From positions 6,841,633-6,905,632 of the forward strand of contig NZ_CP061800.1 of assembly GCF_017377395.1 (NCBI RefSeq): DNA of 64,000 nt, read 5' to 3'. Shown here one piece after another: positions 45,140 to 54,444 of the stretch. The stretch is from Desulfonema magnum (GTDB lineage: Bacteria; Desulfobacterota; Desulfobacteria; Desulfobacterales; 4be13). The position numbers were made by a program, and so were the translations under genes. Within the stretch, counting starts at the first letter, position 1, and every line of letters starts with the position of its first letter. Under the pieces are notes generated by a model. It made no database searches. It was not told the origin of the DNA and saw only the letters and a program-made list of their open reading frames with translations.

Positions 45140-46567
45140 TTACACTGTTTCCGCTCCTTCCTTGTTTCCGCGTCCTGCGGTGAGGACAAGAGGCTTTTGT
45201 TTGTCAAAATAAAAATAAACCACTATGCCCGCCGCTATTGTCAATAATCCGTACAAAGAGGTGAGAGGTCTGCACTTGACAGAATAAAAAATAATCCACA
45301 GATTTCCCAGTATGAACAATAAGGGAGTCACCGGATAGCCAAAGGTTTTGTATGTCTTTTCCGGCCTGACAGATGATTCTCTTCTCCTGATGATGACCAT
45401 TCCCACCACAGTCATCATGGTGAATAATGAAAGGGTAAAGCCGATATATAGAAGCAGTTTGTCAAATGATGAGGTGAGGACCAGAAGAATGGCAATACCC
45501 GCTTGTAAAAAAATGGAATACGCAGGGGTTTTGTGAATTTTGTTCACCTTGGCGAAAAGCTCAAAAAAAACTCTGTCTTTTGACATGGCATAATAGACCC
45601 TCGGACCGGTCATAATCATGGCACTTAAAGCAGACAATATGCCAATGGCAATGGCTCCGCTGAAATATTTGCTGATATCCTTTCCAAACAGGGAAACAGC
45701 GGATTTTGCCCCGACCCCGAGGACACCGCTCATCTCCTGGGTCCCGAGTGCGTAAATATACACAAAGTTGAGAATCAGATAAAGACATATGACCAAAAAG
45801 GTTCCGGTAAAAAGCGCAAGCGGAATATTTCTGCCCGGATTGATGATCTCACCTCCGAGATAAGCTGCCGCGTTCCATCCGCTGTAGGCAAAAGAGACAA
45901 ATATCAGGGATATGGCAAACTTGTCTTGAAACACCGAACTTACGATGCCCGATCCTTGGGAGAAATTGTTTAACGAGCCATTCCCCAGGCACAGACCGGC
46001 TATGATAAAAACAAGGAGCAGTGCTATTTTAAACAGAGTCAGTCCGTTCTGCACCTTGGTACCGACCAGCAGGCTGTGGTAGTGGACCAGCGAAAGGATA
46101 ATGATCACACCGGAAGCCAGCAACGTGACTGGCGATATAGTAATAAGGCTGATGCCTGAGACAGATAAGGTCACCGCCAAATCACTCGGAACCGGAAACA
46201 TGCTGAAGGAATATGTGGCAAAGGCTACGGCAGCCGCTGCAATCGGGGCGGAAAATCCTACGATCAGAGAAATCCAGCCTGAAAGAAATCCCATACATTT
46301 GCCGAAACTTTCCCGTAAAAACACATATTCCCCGCCTGCTTTCGGAAACATCGCACCAAGTTCGCCGTAACAAAGCGCACCGCACAGTGCGAAGATGCCT
46401 CCGACAAACCAGCACAGAAGCATGGCATGAGGGTTTTCCAATTCCTGCATAATAAAGCCGGAAGTTGTAAATATCCCGGTTCCTATCATGTTGGCAATGA
46501 CCAGAATAGTTGCAGAGAAAAAACCGATTTCTCTGTTCAGAACATTGTTGTTGAGTTTGTTTTTCAT
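45140..46567 (-). CDS. APC superfamily amino-acid permease
   Basis: 475 residues with about 12 hydrophobic segments. Helix 1 carries MIGTGIFTTSGF, the unwound substrate-binding glycine motif, and helix 2-3 ALCYGELGAMFPKAGGEYVFLRE, diagnostic of the LAT/SteT-like amino-acid exchangers. FVSFAYSGWNAAAYLGGEI in helix 6 supports this. It is an inner-membrane transporter or exchanger of amino acids; the substrate is unknown. No metabolic partner gene is adjacent. The Shine-Dalgarno sequence is weak (AAGG before TTATAAAAAATT). Confidence 0.92.
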   Translation of the reverse strand: MKNKLNNNVLNREIGFFSATILVIANMIGTGIFTTSGFIMQELENPHAMLLCWFVGGIFALCGALCYGELGAMFPKAGGEYVFLRESFGKCMGFLSGWISLIVGFSAPIAAAAVAFATYSFSMFPVPSDLAVTLSVSGISLITISPVTLLASGVIIILSLVHYHSLLVGTKVQNGLTLFKIALLLVFIIAGLCLGNGSLNNFSQGSGIVSSVFQDKFAISLIFVSFAYSGWNAAAYLGGEIINPGRNIPLALFTGTFLVICLYLILNFVYIYALGTQEMSGVLGVGAKSAVSLFGKDISKYFSGAIAIGILSALSAMIMTGPRVYYAMSKDRVFFELFAKVNKIHKTPAYSIFLQAGIAILLVLTSSFDKLLLYIGFTLSLFTMMTVVGMVIIRRRESSVRPEKTYKTFGYPVTPLLFILGNLWIIFYSVKCRPLTSLYGLLTIAAGIVVYFYFDKQKPLVLTAGRGNKEGAETV

Positions 46568-46823
46568 AATTTTTTATAAGCCTTCATTCGTCAGAACAGA
46601 CATTATCAGAAATAAGCAGCCAGACTCCGAAGTAATATTCTGTTTACGGAGCCTCCTGCCAAACTGCAAGTTTGGCACTGCGGATTTCGGGTCTGACATT
46701 CCCTGTTTCCAATTTTGGCAGCAACTTTTTCTTATTTCCAATAGGGCCTGATGTCCAATCGAATTCACGGCAGAAGTGTTTAGCCAAATCCTTTCTGATT
46801 ACTGAATTCTGACACCTGAGCCG
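46568..46823. other. Short intergenic region with a CCAAACTTG palindrome
   Basis: CCAAACTGCAAGTTTGGC at about 46669 forms a small hairpin. Nothing else recognised. Confidence 0.4.
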
Positions 46824-47318
46824 TCAGACTGTTTTTCTTTTCCATAAAAATATCACAAAAAAAATGTTGAAAATCAGGCTCAGTCCTAAAACACTTTTCA
46901 GAAGCGTTGACAATGTTCCCTTGTTCCCGAGTTCAGCATGAGAACTGGGGAAATTCTTCTCAGCTTCTGTTTCAGCAGATTTTTCTTCACGGACTTCAAC
47001 CGCGGCCTGCGCTTTATGCCCCATCCCGTCATTGGCTTCGATGCGCCAGGTTCCGTTCTTATCAGGATAAAAACCAAATCTTCCGCTCCGGTCGGTTCTG
47101 CCGTTCTGATATTCTGTTTTATCATCTCCGGGACCGAAAACAAGAATGCTGGCATAACTCATTGCCTCACCATCAGAATAGTAAAACTCCGCAGTTACGG
47201 CTTTGTTATCGCTGAGTATGCGGCAGCCAGTGCCGTGGGCTGCGACAGGCTGGGGACAAAGCCATCGGATAAACGTAAAAAATCCGCAAAACAAAGCATA
47301 CACAATTAGTTTTTTCAT
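46824..47318 (-). CDS. Exported carboxypeptidase-regulatory/DUF4198-like protein with C-terminal anchor
   Basis: 164 residues. Signal peptide (LIVYALFCGFFTFIRWL, cleavage near VAAHG), an extracytoplasmic beta domain with FYYSDGEAMSYASILVFGPG, EYQNGRTDRSGRFGFYPDKN and GTWRIEANDGMGHKA, a charged linker, and a C-terminal helix (LGLSLIFNIFFVIFLW) ending in KRKTV. This layout resembles periplasmic proteins encoded near nickel/cobalt (CbiM) or TonB uptake systems. The molecular role is unknown. AAAAGGAG precedes the ATG. Confidence 0.7.
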   Translation of the reverse strand: MKKLIVYALFCGFFTFIRWLCPQPVAAHGTGCRILSDNKAVTAEFYYSDGEAMSYASILVFGPGDDKTEYQNGRTDRSGRFGFYPDKNGTWRIEANDGMGHKAQAAVEVREEKSAETEAEKNFPSSHAELGNKGTLSTLLKSVLGLSLIFNIFFVIFLWKRKTV

Positions 47319-47330
47319 TTTTTTCTCCTT

Positions 47331-47663
47331 TTAGTTTTTATCGAAAATTTTCCTCCGGTCAAAATCATGCCAATACTTTATGGACAGCTTGCGAATATGG
47401 GCAAAGTAGTCAGGATTCAGTCCGCCATATTGCTTTAGAGCGGACTGAATGTCTGATTTTATTTTCGCGACGATTTCGTCTTTTATTTTCAAAGTAATTT
47501 TCTGATCTTTATAAACAAAGGTGGCCGCGGGACGAGAATTGTTCTCAGATATTCTGACCGCGCCTCGTCCCGGACCTGCACTGCTAGATACCCGTAACCC
47601 GTCATTCATGCAACTGAGCGGCGGCTTATTTCCTATATGACTTGCAATGTATGGTTTCCTCAT
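47331..47663 (-). CDS. Possible small protein, weakly supported
   Basis: 110 codons. The last 75 (ENNSRPAATFVYKDQKITLK, SALKQYGGLNPDYFAHIRKL) look protein-like, with balanced charge and a mixed secondary structure, but I recognise no family. The start overlaps the hydrolase relic, so this may be the out-of-frame tail of a broken gene rather than an independent one. Confidence 0.3.
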   Translation of the reverse strand: MRKPYIASHIGNKPPLSCMNDGLRVSSSAGPGRGAVRISENNSRPAATFVYKDQKITLKIKDEIVAKIKSDIQSALKQYGGLNPDYFAHIRKLSIKYWHDFDRRKIFDKN

Positions 47664-48061
47664 TCACTGTGATTTCCTTGACACTTATGAATTTTTCCGC
47701 ATGATACTTTGTCCGTTCCTTGTAACGAAGAACAGCGATTTCTCGGGAAGCCAGCCCGCGCGCCAGATCGCGGAACGGCTTGTTTGGTCCGATGGTTTCG
47801 TCACGGTCATGAGGGCCGGAACCATGCATAAGTATGACTGATCTGTAGGGACCTTTGCCTGAAGGAAGCAGCAACGTTCCCGGCAGGCTCCATTCGCCTT
47901 TTCCAATTATTTATTACTTCTTTTTTTTTCTTGGAATTGCTGTTCGGAACAGTATCTGATAGCACTCCTGATATATCTGTGAGCAGTATGACAAAACACA
48001 TTCCGATACAGATGAAAAATCTTCTGTTTATGAACGCCATATGTTTTCCCATAAATTTTTC
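47626..48061 (-). pseudogene. Secreted alpha/beta hydrolase, truncated and frameshifted
   Basis: ATG near 48061 opens a signal peptide (MAFINRRFFICIGMCFVILL, TDISGVLSDT). A run of A near 47930 breaks the frame, and it resumes as KGEWSLPGTLLLPSGKGPYR, SVILMHGSGPHDRDETIGPN and KPFRDLARGLASREIAVLRY, the start of an alpha/beta hydrolase with the oxyanion HGSGP segment. The nucleophile elbow and the rest are absent. Confidence 0.75.
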
Positions 48062-48169
48062 TAATAAATAATGGATGAAGGTTGAAAATCGTTTTCTGAT
48101 TATATCTACAATGAAAGACTTTAGCCATTTTTTCAAGTGAAATAGGGCTGCGATTTTAATTAAGAATAA

Positions 48170-48182
48170 TATCAAATAGTTA
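48170..48182 (-). promoter_or_regulatory. Second copy of the shared 13-mer
   Basis: TATCAAATAGTTA, about 110 bases upstream of the hydrolase relic; identical to 38902-38914. Confidence 0.3.
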
Positions 48183-48422
48183 TAAGTATTTTAACTAATT
48201 AAAAATCGTTATGTAATAACTTGATTTTATTCTATTTTATGTTAAAAAACTGAAAATAACGCTTATTTTTTTAATATTTTAGTATGTTACAGCTAAATAT
48301 TGTTACAGGGTTGAATAGAGCCAATAAAATCGATCAGGCTCAAAAAATTTGATTATCGAATATTACTCGACAGCCGTAAGTTCTCATAACCTCCTGAAAT
48401 TAATAGTCTCGACATTTTCCGA

Positions 48423-48607
48423 GGCGGCATATGCCCATATGCATCAGGCTAAGATCGTAACTCATTGTTTTTATTAACCCGTGATCTGCCGGACGGGGTT
48501 TGCAACCCCGTCCGAAATATTTTCCGACCCCCGAAAACAAACGTTTCGGACGGGGTTGCAAACCCCGTCCGGCAGTCTTAGCCTGATGCATATGGGCATA
48601 TGCCGCC
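48423..48607. repeat. Nested 185-bp palindrome
   Basis: Outer arms of 31 bases (48423-48453 and 48577-48607) start GGCGGCATATGCCCATATG and are exact complements. Inside lie two copies of the ACCCCGTCC palindrome in opposite orientation (about 48492-48517 and 48544-48572), so the whole region can fold into a cruciform with side stems. No coding capacity. Confidence 0.85.
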
Positions 48608-49183
48608 CTGTGATTTCAAAAGGTTACGAAACAACTTCTGACTTTGAATTTTGAACTTTTCACTGTTGAGGAATATTAGAGCGCAGAATGGGGTCTTTAA
48701 TGTCGCTCCTTATAACTCCGACAAGTTTTAAAACAATTTCCGGAAAATTAATTTTTATCTGATTGTAATTAATTCTTATTAATTTTTATTACAGTATGTT
48801 ATTGATCGTTTTTCATATCTTTCCGAATATATAAAAAAGCCATGCAGACAATTTCGGAATTCTTTCCGAAAAACAGCCTGCATGGCTTTGTTTAGACAGA
48901 CAATCAGGTAGTGAAAAACGCCCCTGATATATACCGCTTCCTCTGGTAAACTAAAAAATTTCTATCTAATCTTAAAGTGAAAAAATGTCAAGTCTTATTT
49001 TTTTGTTTCAGATATTCTGAACAGCTTAATAACGAAGTTATATCCGTGACCCACCTCCTTGAACAAGCCCATAAGATAACAACTAACATAAATCAGAATG
49101 ACATCAGGTTCGAGGCTCCTTATCTTTATTTTTCTTATTTCCAGGATATTTTTCTCATCAGGCAATTGGTCGGTGCATCCATA
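48608..49183. other. AT-rich intergenic region
   Basis: No gene recognised. Contains the hairpin at 48837-48888 and otherwise low-complexity AT sequence up to the MITE copy at 49184. Confidence 0.5.
48831..48888 (-). terminator. Hairpin, probable minus-strand terminator
   Basis: AAGCCATGCAG pairs with CTGCATGGCTT; on the minus strand TTTTTTATAT follows. An inner stem TTTCGGAATTCTTTCCGAAA strengthens it. It is about 520 bases past the stop of the receptor ending at 49410, so which transcript it ends is unclear. Confidence 0.5.
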
Positions 49184-49335
49184 TAAGTACCCGATCAAAA
49201 GTTTCTTTATATATCTTTTTTTTTGCGAACAGCGGAGAAACCCGGCTTTTTCCGTAACAGGCCGCGGATCCTTCCGGTAAAAAAAGCCGGGTTTCTTCCC
49301 CGGGAAGATATCGGAAACTTATGGTTAGGTACTTA
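49184..49335. mobile_element. MITE family 1 (TAAGTACC ends), copy 3
   Basis: 152 bp, TAAGTACCCG at the left and TAGGTACTTA at the right, TA outside. Core hairpin GAAACCCGGC / GCCGGGTTTC. It lies between the AT-rich spacer and the 3' end of a receptor gene. Confidence 0.75.
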
Positions 49336-49409
49336 TAAGACGCCAAAAAAGAGAATTATCAATATGCCTGTTATCTTTTTTCTTTTACGCACTTTCGTCT
49401 CCAAATGAT

Positions 49410-51545
49410 TTAAAACTTCAGACTCAGACTGACACCGTATGTCTGATCTGTCGCGGGATAGCCGCTCAGGTTTTCATAGTCTTCATCAAACAGATTGTTG
49501 GTATAAAGTTTTAGGATGCCATTGTTTAAAAAACCCCATTTTTTAAAAAGGGTCTGCTGAACAGCCAGGTCAAAAACATGATAAGCGTCCGTGGAGATTT
49601 CAGTAAAGCGCCATTCATCCTGCCCGATCTCTTCTGATTTTTGAATGATCTGCTCATCCTCATATTTATAATCAAGAAGCAGCAGGGTGTTTTCAAATAA
49701 ATGATAACGCAGTCCCGCGCTGACCCTGTTTTCGGGCTGATTGTCCAGTTCTGTTTCTCCGGCAGGCTCGTCTCCCTGGTTTTCAAATGTCTGGTAAGCA
49801 TAACCGAGGTAAAAAGAAAGGTCATCGGTGAGATGTCCGCTCAACTGTATTTCCAGCCCATGTCGGATGACCTTGTCCAGATTGATAAGCCAGTCTTTGT
49901 ATTCCATACCGGGTGGCACTGAATTGCCGCTGCCTGGTGTGTATTTCGCATAGTCCCAGTTATGGGCGATATAGTCCTTTATTTCATAATAGGCATAGTT
50001 TGCTTTCAGTTGAATATCATCTGACACTCTTCGTGACAGAACCAGATCGCAGCCTATGCCGTGTTCGGGTTCTGTCCATGCGCCCGCGGGCATTCCCCTG
50101 GGATTATAGTCGCCATGCCAGTCAGGCGCCTTCCATATTCTGCTGATACCCAGGGATACGGATGTGTCCCGGAGACCCGCGGCAATATCATCCAGTTCAT
50201 AAGTGAGAAACGATTTGGGAGACCATTCGCCCCAGCTGCGTTCAATCCATTCGGGCCTTCCGCTGATGTAGATATCTCCGTTTGATTTTGTATTATCAAC
50301 CCATATGCTCACATCTTCGTACCGTATGCCGGCGGTCAGGGTCAGCCGGGGGATGATGCGCCAGCGGTGCTGGACAAAGCCGGACATGATTTCAATTCGT
50401 TTCTGATCTGTTCTGCCATCCCCGTCAAAGTACTGCCCCAGATCCGCTCCGATGGTCATCACATGGTTATCTGAAAATCTGATTTCATCCTGAAGCTTTC
50501 CGCCCTGCTGATACCACTCCGTCTCCCAGGAGGCATCATAAATCCCTTGTGAATTTTTTCTGAAATAAATTTTTTCCCAGTTTTCCTCACTGTAATATGC
50601 ATTCAGATCCCATATACCGATTGGACTCGGCTGATGGTAAGTGAAGCGGTAGGAACTGGCGGATTCATCCCATTCAGGCTTCTGCCATTCCTCATAAGAA
50701 GAAGTCTTTACCACAGGATGCCCGTCATCATAATTGGCATCCGGATCATTTCTGATGGGAATCTCACGTTCTGCCCGGGTATGAGATGTTGTCAGCGTGA
50801 GATAGCCGTCTGAAGAAAGAATATAGCCGATGCGGCCGAAAACGGTGTCAATGTCCGAGGCGGCATTCCGCAGATAGCCGTCCGTGGCATATTTTTGAAA
50901 GCCCGCGTCATAGATAAAATTGCCTGCCCCGCCTTGCAGGCTGATGCTGTGGTTATGCGTGTCGTAGGATTTGAAGCTGGCGGAAAGGGCCATGTCCGGT
51001 TTTGATGTGTCATATTTTTGGGGGGCTTTGGTGACCAGATTGACCACTCCGCCGATGCTTTTGCCCGGATAAAGGGCTGAATGCGGTCCGGGCAGAATCT
51101 CCACTTTTTCGATCAGAAATGGCGGAAGCAGAGAATAATCCACAATATGATAGGTATTACGACCTCCGCTCTTGCGAAGGGTTGAGCCGTCCATGGCGGT
51201 GTCAAAGCGATTGCTGCCGAATCCCCGCATAAAGATGGTATCATCGCCATCCACCAGATCCCCGGGCACCAGGTCGGTGGCTCCCCGAAAGTCAATAACG
51301 GGCTGATTCCTGATAATGTCGCAGATGTTCTGCGGCGTTCCGACAGTCTGATAGGTCTCAACATCAATCGTTGTTTTTTCAGGAGTGTGGGTAACATCCT
51401 CATCCATTCTGTCCGCGGTGACCACCACTTCGTCAAGTCTTTGCACCTTTTTTTCTTCTGCGCCTGCCATACCTGTCAGAAACAGACACAGTCCTGCAAA
51501 AACCTTGATTATTATCCTGTTCTGCTTTTTCCAAACTTCTTTCAT
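49410..51545 (-). CDS. TonB-dependent receptor
   Basis: 711 residues. Signal peptide about 1-29 (AGLCLFLTGMAGAEE), TonB box DEVVVTADRM, plug with DTIFMRGFGSNRFDTAMDGS, KVEILPGPHSALYPGKSIGG and VVNLVTKAP, barrel ending GVSLSLKF. The plug substitutes PGP for the usual RGP. The ligand is unknown. It is encoded 257 bases after the riboswitch-controlled receptor on the same strand, but a terminator lies between them, so it may have its own promoter. AAGAGGA precedes the ATG. Confidence 0.9.
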   Translation of the reverse strand: MKEVWKKQNRIIIKVFAGLCLFLTGMAGAEEKKVQRLDEVVVTADRMDEDVTHTPEKTTIDVETYQTVGTPQNICDIIRNQPVIDFRGATDLVPGDLVDGDDTIFMRGFGSNRFDTAMDGSTLRKSGGRNTYHIVDYSLLPPFLIEKVEILPGPHSALYPGKSIGGVVNLVTKAPQKYDTSKPDMALSASFKSYDTHNHSISLQGGAGNFIYDAGFQKYATDGYLRNAASDIDTVFGRIGYILSSDGYLTLTTSHTRAEREIPIRNDPDANYDDGHPVVKTSSYEEWQKPEWDESASSYRFTYHQPSPIGIWDLNAYYSEENWEKIYFRKNSQGIYDASWETEWYQQGGKLQDEIRFSDNHVMTIGADLGQYFDGDGRTDQKRIEIMSGFVQHRWRIIPRLTLTAGIRYEDVSIWVDNTKSNGDIYISGRPEWIERSWGEWSPKSFLTYELDDIAAGLRDTSVSLGISRIWKAPDWHGDYNPRGMPAGAWTEPEHGIGCDLVLSRRVSDDIQLKANYAYYEIKDYIAHNWDYAKYTPGSGNSVPPGMEYKDWLINLDKVIRHGLEIQLSGHLTDDLSFYLGYAYQTFENQGDEPAGETELDNQPENRVSAGLRYHLFENTLLLLDYKYEDEQIIQKSEEIGQDEWRFTEISTDAYHVFDLAVQQTLFKKWGFLNNGILKLYTNNLFDEDYENLSGYPATDQTYGVSLSLKF

Positions 51546-51581
51546 TTCAATCCTCTTTCCGCAACTGGTGTTTTTTCAAAT

Positions 51582-51636
51582 AAAAAAAGCCACGAAGGAT
51601 TCCCTTGTTTTTCAAAAGAGAAAACCTTCGTGGCTT
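51582..51636 (-). terminator. Intrinsic terminator between two receptor genes
   Basis: On the minus strand AAGCCACGAAGG pairs with CCTTCGTGGCTT and is followed by TTTTTTATTT. It lies about 170 bases past the stop of the 51803-53893 gene and before the next receptor. Confidence 0.85.
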
Positions 51637-51802
51637 ATTGTCAGACCTTACTGCTGATTTTTAAAAAAAAATTATTTAGGCAACTTCAGTCACCTGATTA
51701 AAAAAATGAGAATATAATCATTCAAAACATCTTGTCTTTTGCTTAAAGCATTTTTTTTTTATGAGGGCCGCACAAACTCATTGACGGCCGGGCCATGACC
51801 CT

Positions 51803-53893
51803 TTAAAATCTGTAGGTCAATGTCGCACCAAGCGTCCTGGGCGGGCCGTCAAATCCCACATGGCTGTTTTTGTCAAACGGAGCCACATAGGTGAGGTATT
51901 CCTCGTCAAAAAGATTCTCCGCCCACAGATAGAAATCAAAAGATTCCTTCTCATATCCCAAACGAAGATTCACGGTCTGATAAGCATCCTGTTCGGACAG
52001 ATTCCCAATGTCGCCGTAATACCGATCTGTTCCCAACAGATCCGCACGGCATAAAAGACCGTTCGCACTGCGATATTGGATTCCCAAGTTATAGGTGTAT
52101 TCAGGGGCATATGGAAGATATTTGTCTTCATAGTCATTTTCAATCAGCGCCGTATGCGTATCATTCCATTCTGTGGCCTTGAACTCGTCAAATTTTGCCT
52201 GGGTGTAACCAAAGCCCGCAACGATCTCCAATCCCTGAACCGGCATTGTTCTGACCTGAAATTCGACTCCCTGAGAATGTGCATTTGCCGCATTCGTAAC
52301 CGTGTTTGAAGATGTGTCCGCGTCAAACTCCGTCACTTGTTTGTCTTCAATATCCGTATAAAAAACCGACAGATTGGCGATGAGTTTGCCTTTGAGACAT
52401 GTTGTTTTTATTCCCAATTCATAATTCCATGTATATTCAGAATCATAGTCAAAGGTCTCTGAGGTGGGATTCATCAGCCAGTTATACCCGCCGACGAGAT
52501 ACCCTTTGGACGCGGATGTGTAAACCATAAAATCTTTGGAAAGATCATAGGCAATGGAAAATTTGGGCAAGTACTCATCATAGGTCAGGTCCTGGCTGCA
52601 ATGTCTTCCCTTGATGTCATCCCGGAGGTCCCCTTCCAGGTCCTGATGATCAAAACGCAACCCCGCGGTCAGATGTAAGTCTTCAAAGAGTGTGTAAGTC
52701 CCCTGTCCGAAAAACGCGTAACCATCGGTGTCCATATTTGCAATGGGATGCTTTCCGGTGATTCCTTTTGAAACAATGTCGTATTTGTAATTAAACTCTG
52801 TTTCTTCCATGAATCCGTACACACCCGCGAGCCATTCAAATGCACCTTTCTGAGCAGATGACATACGAAATTCCTGGCTGTATTGCCGCTCCCTGATCTT
52901 AAAGGTATTTACTTTCCGATCTCCCGGGTCATCCCACAAATCCGTATCAGCCAGCTTGTCAAGTGTCTGGTAAAGTGCCCCGGAAACAGAGAGCAAATGA
53001 AACATGCTGCCTTCATATTTGATGCGTAAGCCCTGACTGTTCCCATCTTCTTTATAGTATTCATCTTCATCCTTGCGGACCTCAAAGGGATTGCTGGCAT
53101 GAGGACCGCTTATAAGTCTGTATCCGCCAATATGATTATCCGCATTCATAACATCTGCTGTCAAAGATATGTCCCATGCATCTCCGGGTGTCCAGCGCAG
53201 GGCGGTCCGTGCGTTTACTTGCTCCGAATCAGCGACCTGGTCATTGCCGTCAGAGAGATTTTCAGCATAACCGTCTGAAATTTTATATTGAAACGCGGCT
53301 CCCACAAACAGCGTGTCACTGACCAAAGGGCCGCTGATGTTTGCACCGGATCGGAAGGTGTCATCGCTTCCGTATTCGCCGAAAACCTTGCTTCGGAATT
53401 GATTGTCAGGCTGCCGGGTGATAATGTTGATCACACCGGATTCTGTATTTCTTCCATATAATGTCCCCTGGGGACCTTTCAGAACCTCTGCTCGTTCTAT
53501 GTCAAACAACATGGTATTCTGCATGTAGTGCAGCGGATAGCTTACGTCATCCACATATAGACCCGCGGGAGAATGCGTGGATGCTCTGAAAGACGGAATC
53601 CCCCGGATCACAATAACATGTTCCGTATAGTTTTGTTTCATGTGTACATTCGGGGAAAACCTCGTCAGATCAAGGACATCCTCAATTTTTGCATCTTCGA
53701 TTCGGATATCGGAAAAAACATCCACGCTGACCGGCACTTTCTGAGGATTTTCTTCTTTTTTCTGGGCAGTGACGGTTATAGTTTCCAGTTGATGGATATC
53801 CTTTTGCTTATCATCAGACCCGCTGTATGCGCTCCGACAGAATACCGCCGAAATTATAAGCACAATAAAGACCTTAATATGGATTCGCATCAT
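51803..53893 (-). CDS. TonB-dependent receptor under cobalamin riboswitch control (BtuB-like role)
   Basis: 696 residues from ATG 53893; an earlier in-frame ATG at 53929 adds 12 residues before the signal peptide. Signal peptide to about residue 23 (FIVLIISAVFCRSAYS), TonB box LETITVTAQKK, plug with VIVIRGIPSFRAS, ERAEVLKGPQGTLYGRNTES and GVINIITRQPDN, barrel ending TLGATLTYRF. The plug is of the general ferric-siderophore/OMR type; assignment to corrinoid uptake rests on the B12 riboswitch and terminator directly upstream. A 20-base palindrome at 53968 adds a second possible control. GGAAAGGA lies 13 bases before ATG 53893. Confidence 0.88.
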   Translation of the reverse strand: MMRIHIKVFIVLIISAVFCRSAYSGSDDKQKDIHQLETITVTAQKKEENPQKVPVSVDVFSDIRIEDAKIEDVLDLTRFSPNVHMKQNYTEHVIVIRGIPSFRASTHSPAGLYVDDVSYPLHYMQNTMLFDIERAEVLKGPQGTLYGRNTESGVINIITRQPDNQFRSKVFGEYGSDDTFRSGANISGPLVSDTLFVGAAFQYKISDGYAENLSDGNDQVADSEQVNARTALRWTPGDAWDISLTADVMNADNHIGGYRLISGPHASNPFEVRKDEDEYYKEDGNSQGLRIKYEGSMFHLLSVSGALYQTLDKLADTDLWDDPGDRKVNTFKIRERQYSQEFRMSSAQKGAFEWLAGVYGFMEETEFNYKYDIVSKGITGKHPIANMDTDGYAFFGQGTYTLFEDLHLTAGLRFDHQDLEGDLRDDIKGRHCSQDLTYDEYLPKFSIAYDLSKDFMVYTSASKGYLVGGYNWLMNPTSETFDYDSEYTWNYELGIKTTCLKGKLIANLSVFYTDIEDKQVTEFDADTSSNTVTNAANAHSQGVEFQVRTMPVQGLEIVAGFGYTQAKFDEFKATEWNDTHTALIENDYEDKYLPYAPEYTYNLGIQYRSANGLLCRADLLGTDRYYGDIGNLSEQDAYQTVNLRLGYEKESFDFYLWAENLFDEEYLTYVAPFDKNSHVGFDGPPRTLGATLTYRF

Positions 53894-53967
53894 TTTGTTT
53901 TTTTGTTCCTTTCCTGATAAGATTGTCAAAAAAATTTTATCAGATGGCAGTTTTACAATAAACTCCC

Positions 53968-53987
53968 TGTAAATATTCGTATTTACA
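53968..53987 (-). promoter_or_regulatory. Perfect 20-bp palindrome, candidate operator
   Basis: TGTAAATATTCGTATTTACA, between the riboswitch terminator and the receptor start. Its symmetry is typical of a dimeric repressor site; no known consensus is claimed. Confidence 0.45.
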
Positions 53988-54018
53988 ATATTAACAGATG
54001 GCTATCATTGACGTTTGT

Positions 54019-54056
54019 AAAAAAAATCCCCGAGTCTGATAATCAGATTCGGGGAT
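54019..54056 (-). terminator. Expression-platform terminator of cobalamin riboswitch 1
   Basis: On the minus strand ATCCCCGAATCTGATT pairs with the mirrored AATCAGACTCGGGGAT-type arm and is followed by eight T. It lies between the aptamer and the receptor gene, so B12 binding is expected to favour termination. Confidence 0.85.
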
Positions 54057-54133
54057 ACCGTGTTTAATCCGCGTTTATTTATCTTATCCTCATACTCCTC
54101 AACAATCCGCGAAGGAGCGATGATATTCTTATC

Positions 54134-54293
54134 ATGCAGTCAGGTCTTCTGGCTTCCGGTTCTTCCTAATTGCCGCGCCTTCCCGCCTTTGCAGACAGTG
54201 GCATATTTGCAGCTTTCGTCCCCGGTCACAGCGGCGGGCCCGCGACGGATTCTCACCGTCTTCCCTTAAAGCGATGATCGCTTTAACTGCATG
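54134..54293 (-). ncRNA. Cobalamin riboswitch 1
   Basis: Read on the minus strand: AAGGGAAGACGGTGAGAATC, then CCGCTGTGACC, GGGGACGAAAGCTGC, the B12 box GCCACTG (54196-54202), GGGAAGGCG and AGCCAGAAGACCTG. All conserved blocks of the AdoCbl aptamer occur in order. It controls the TonB receptor at 51803-53893 through the terminator at 54019. Confidence 0.95.
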
Positions 54294-54444
54294 TCATATA
54301 GTGTCATCAGATCAAAAGCTTCTGAATATCCGATTTTTTTCCGATCTGATGAAAGCTACAGGGATTTGTTTGACAATGACTTCATATCATTACTAAAAAT
54401 TCTCACATCCTGACAGATCGGGTGAAATTTTTTCGATCTGCTGA

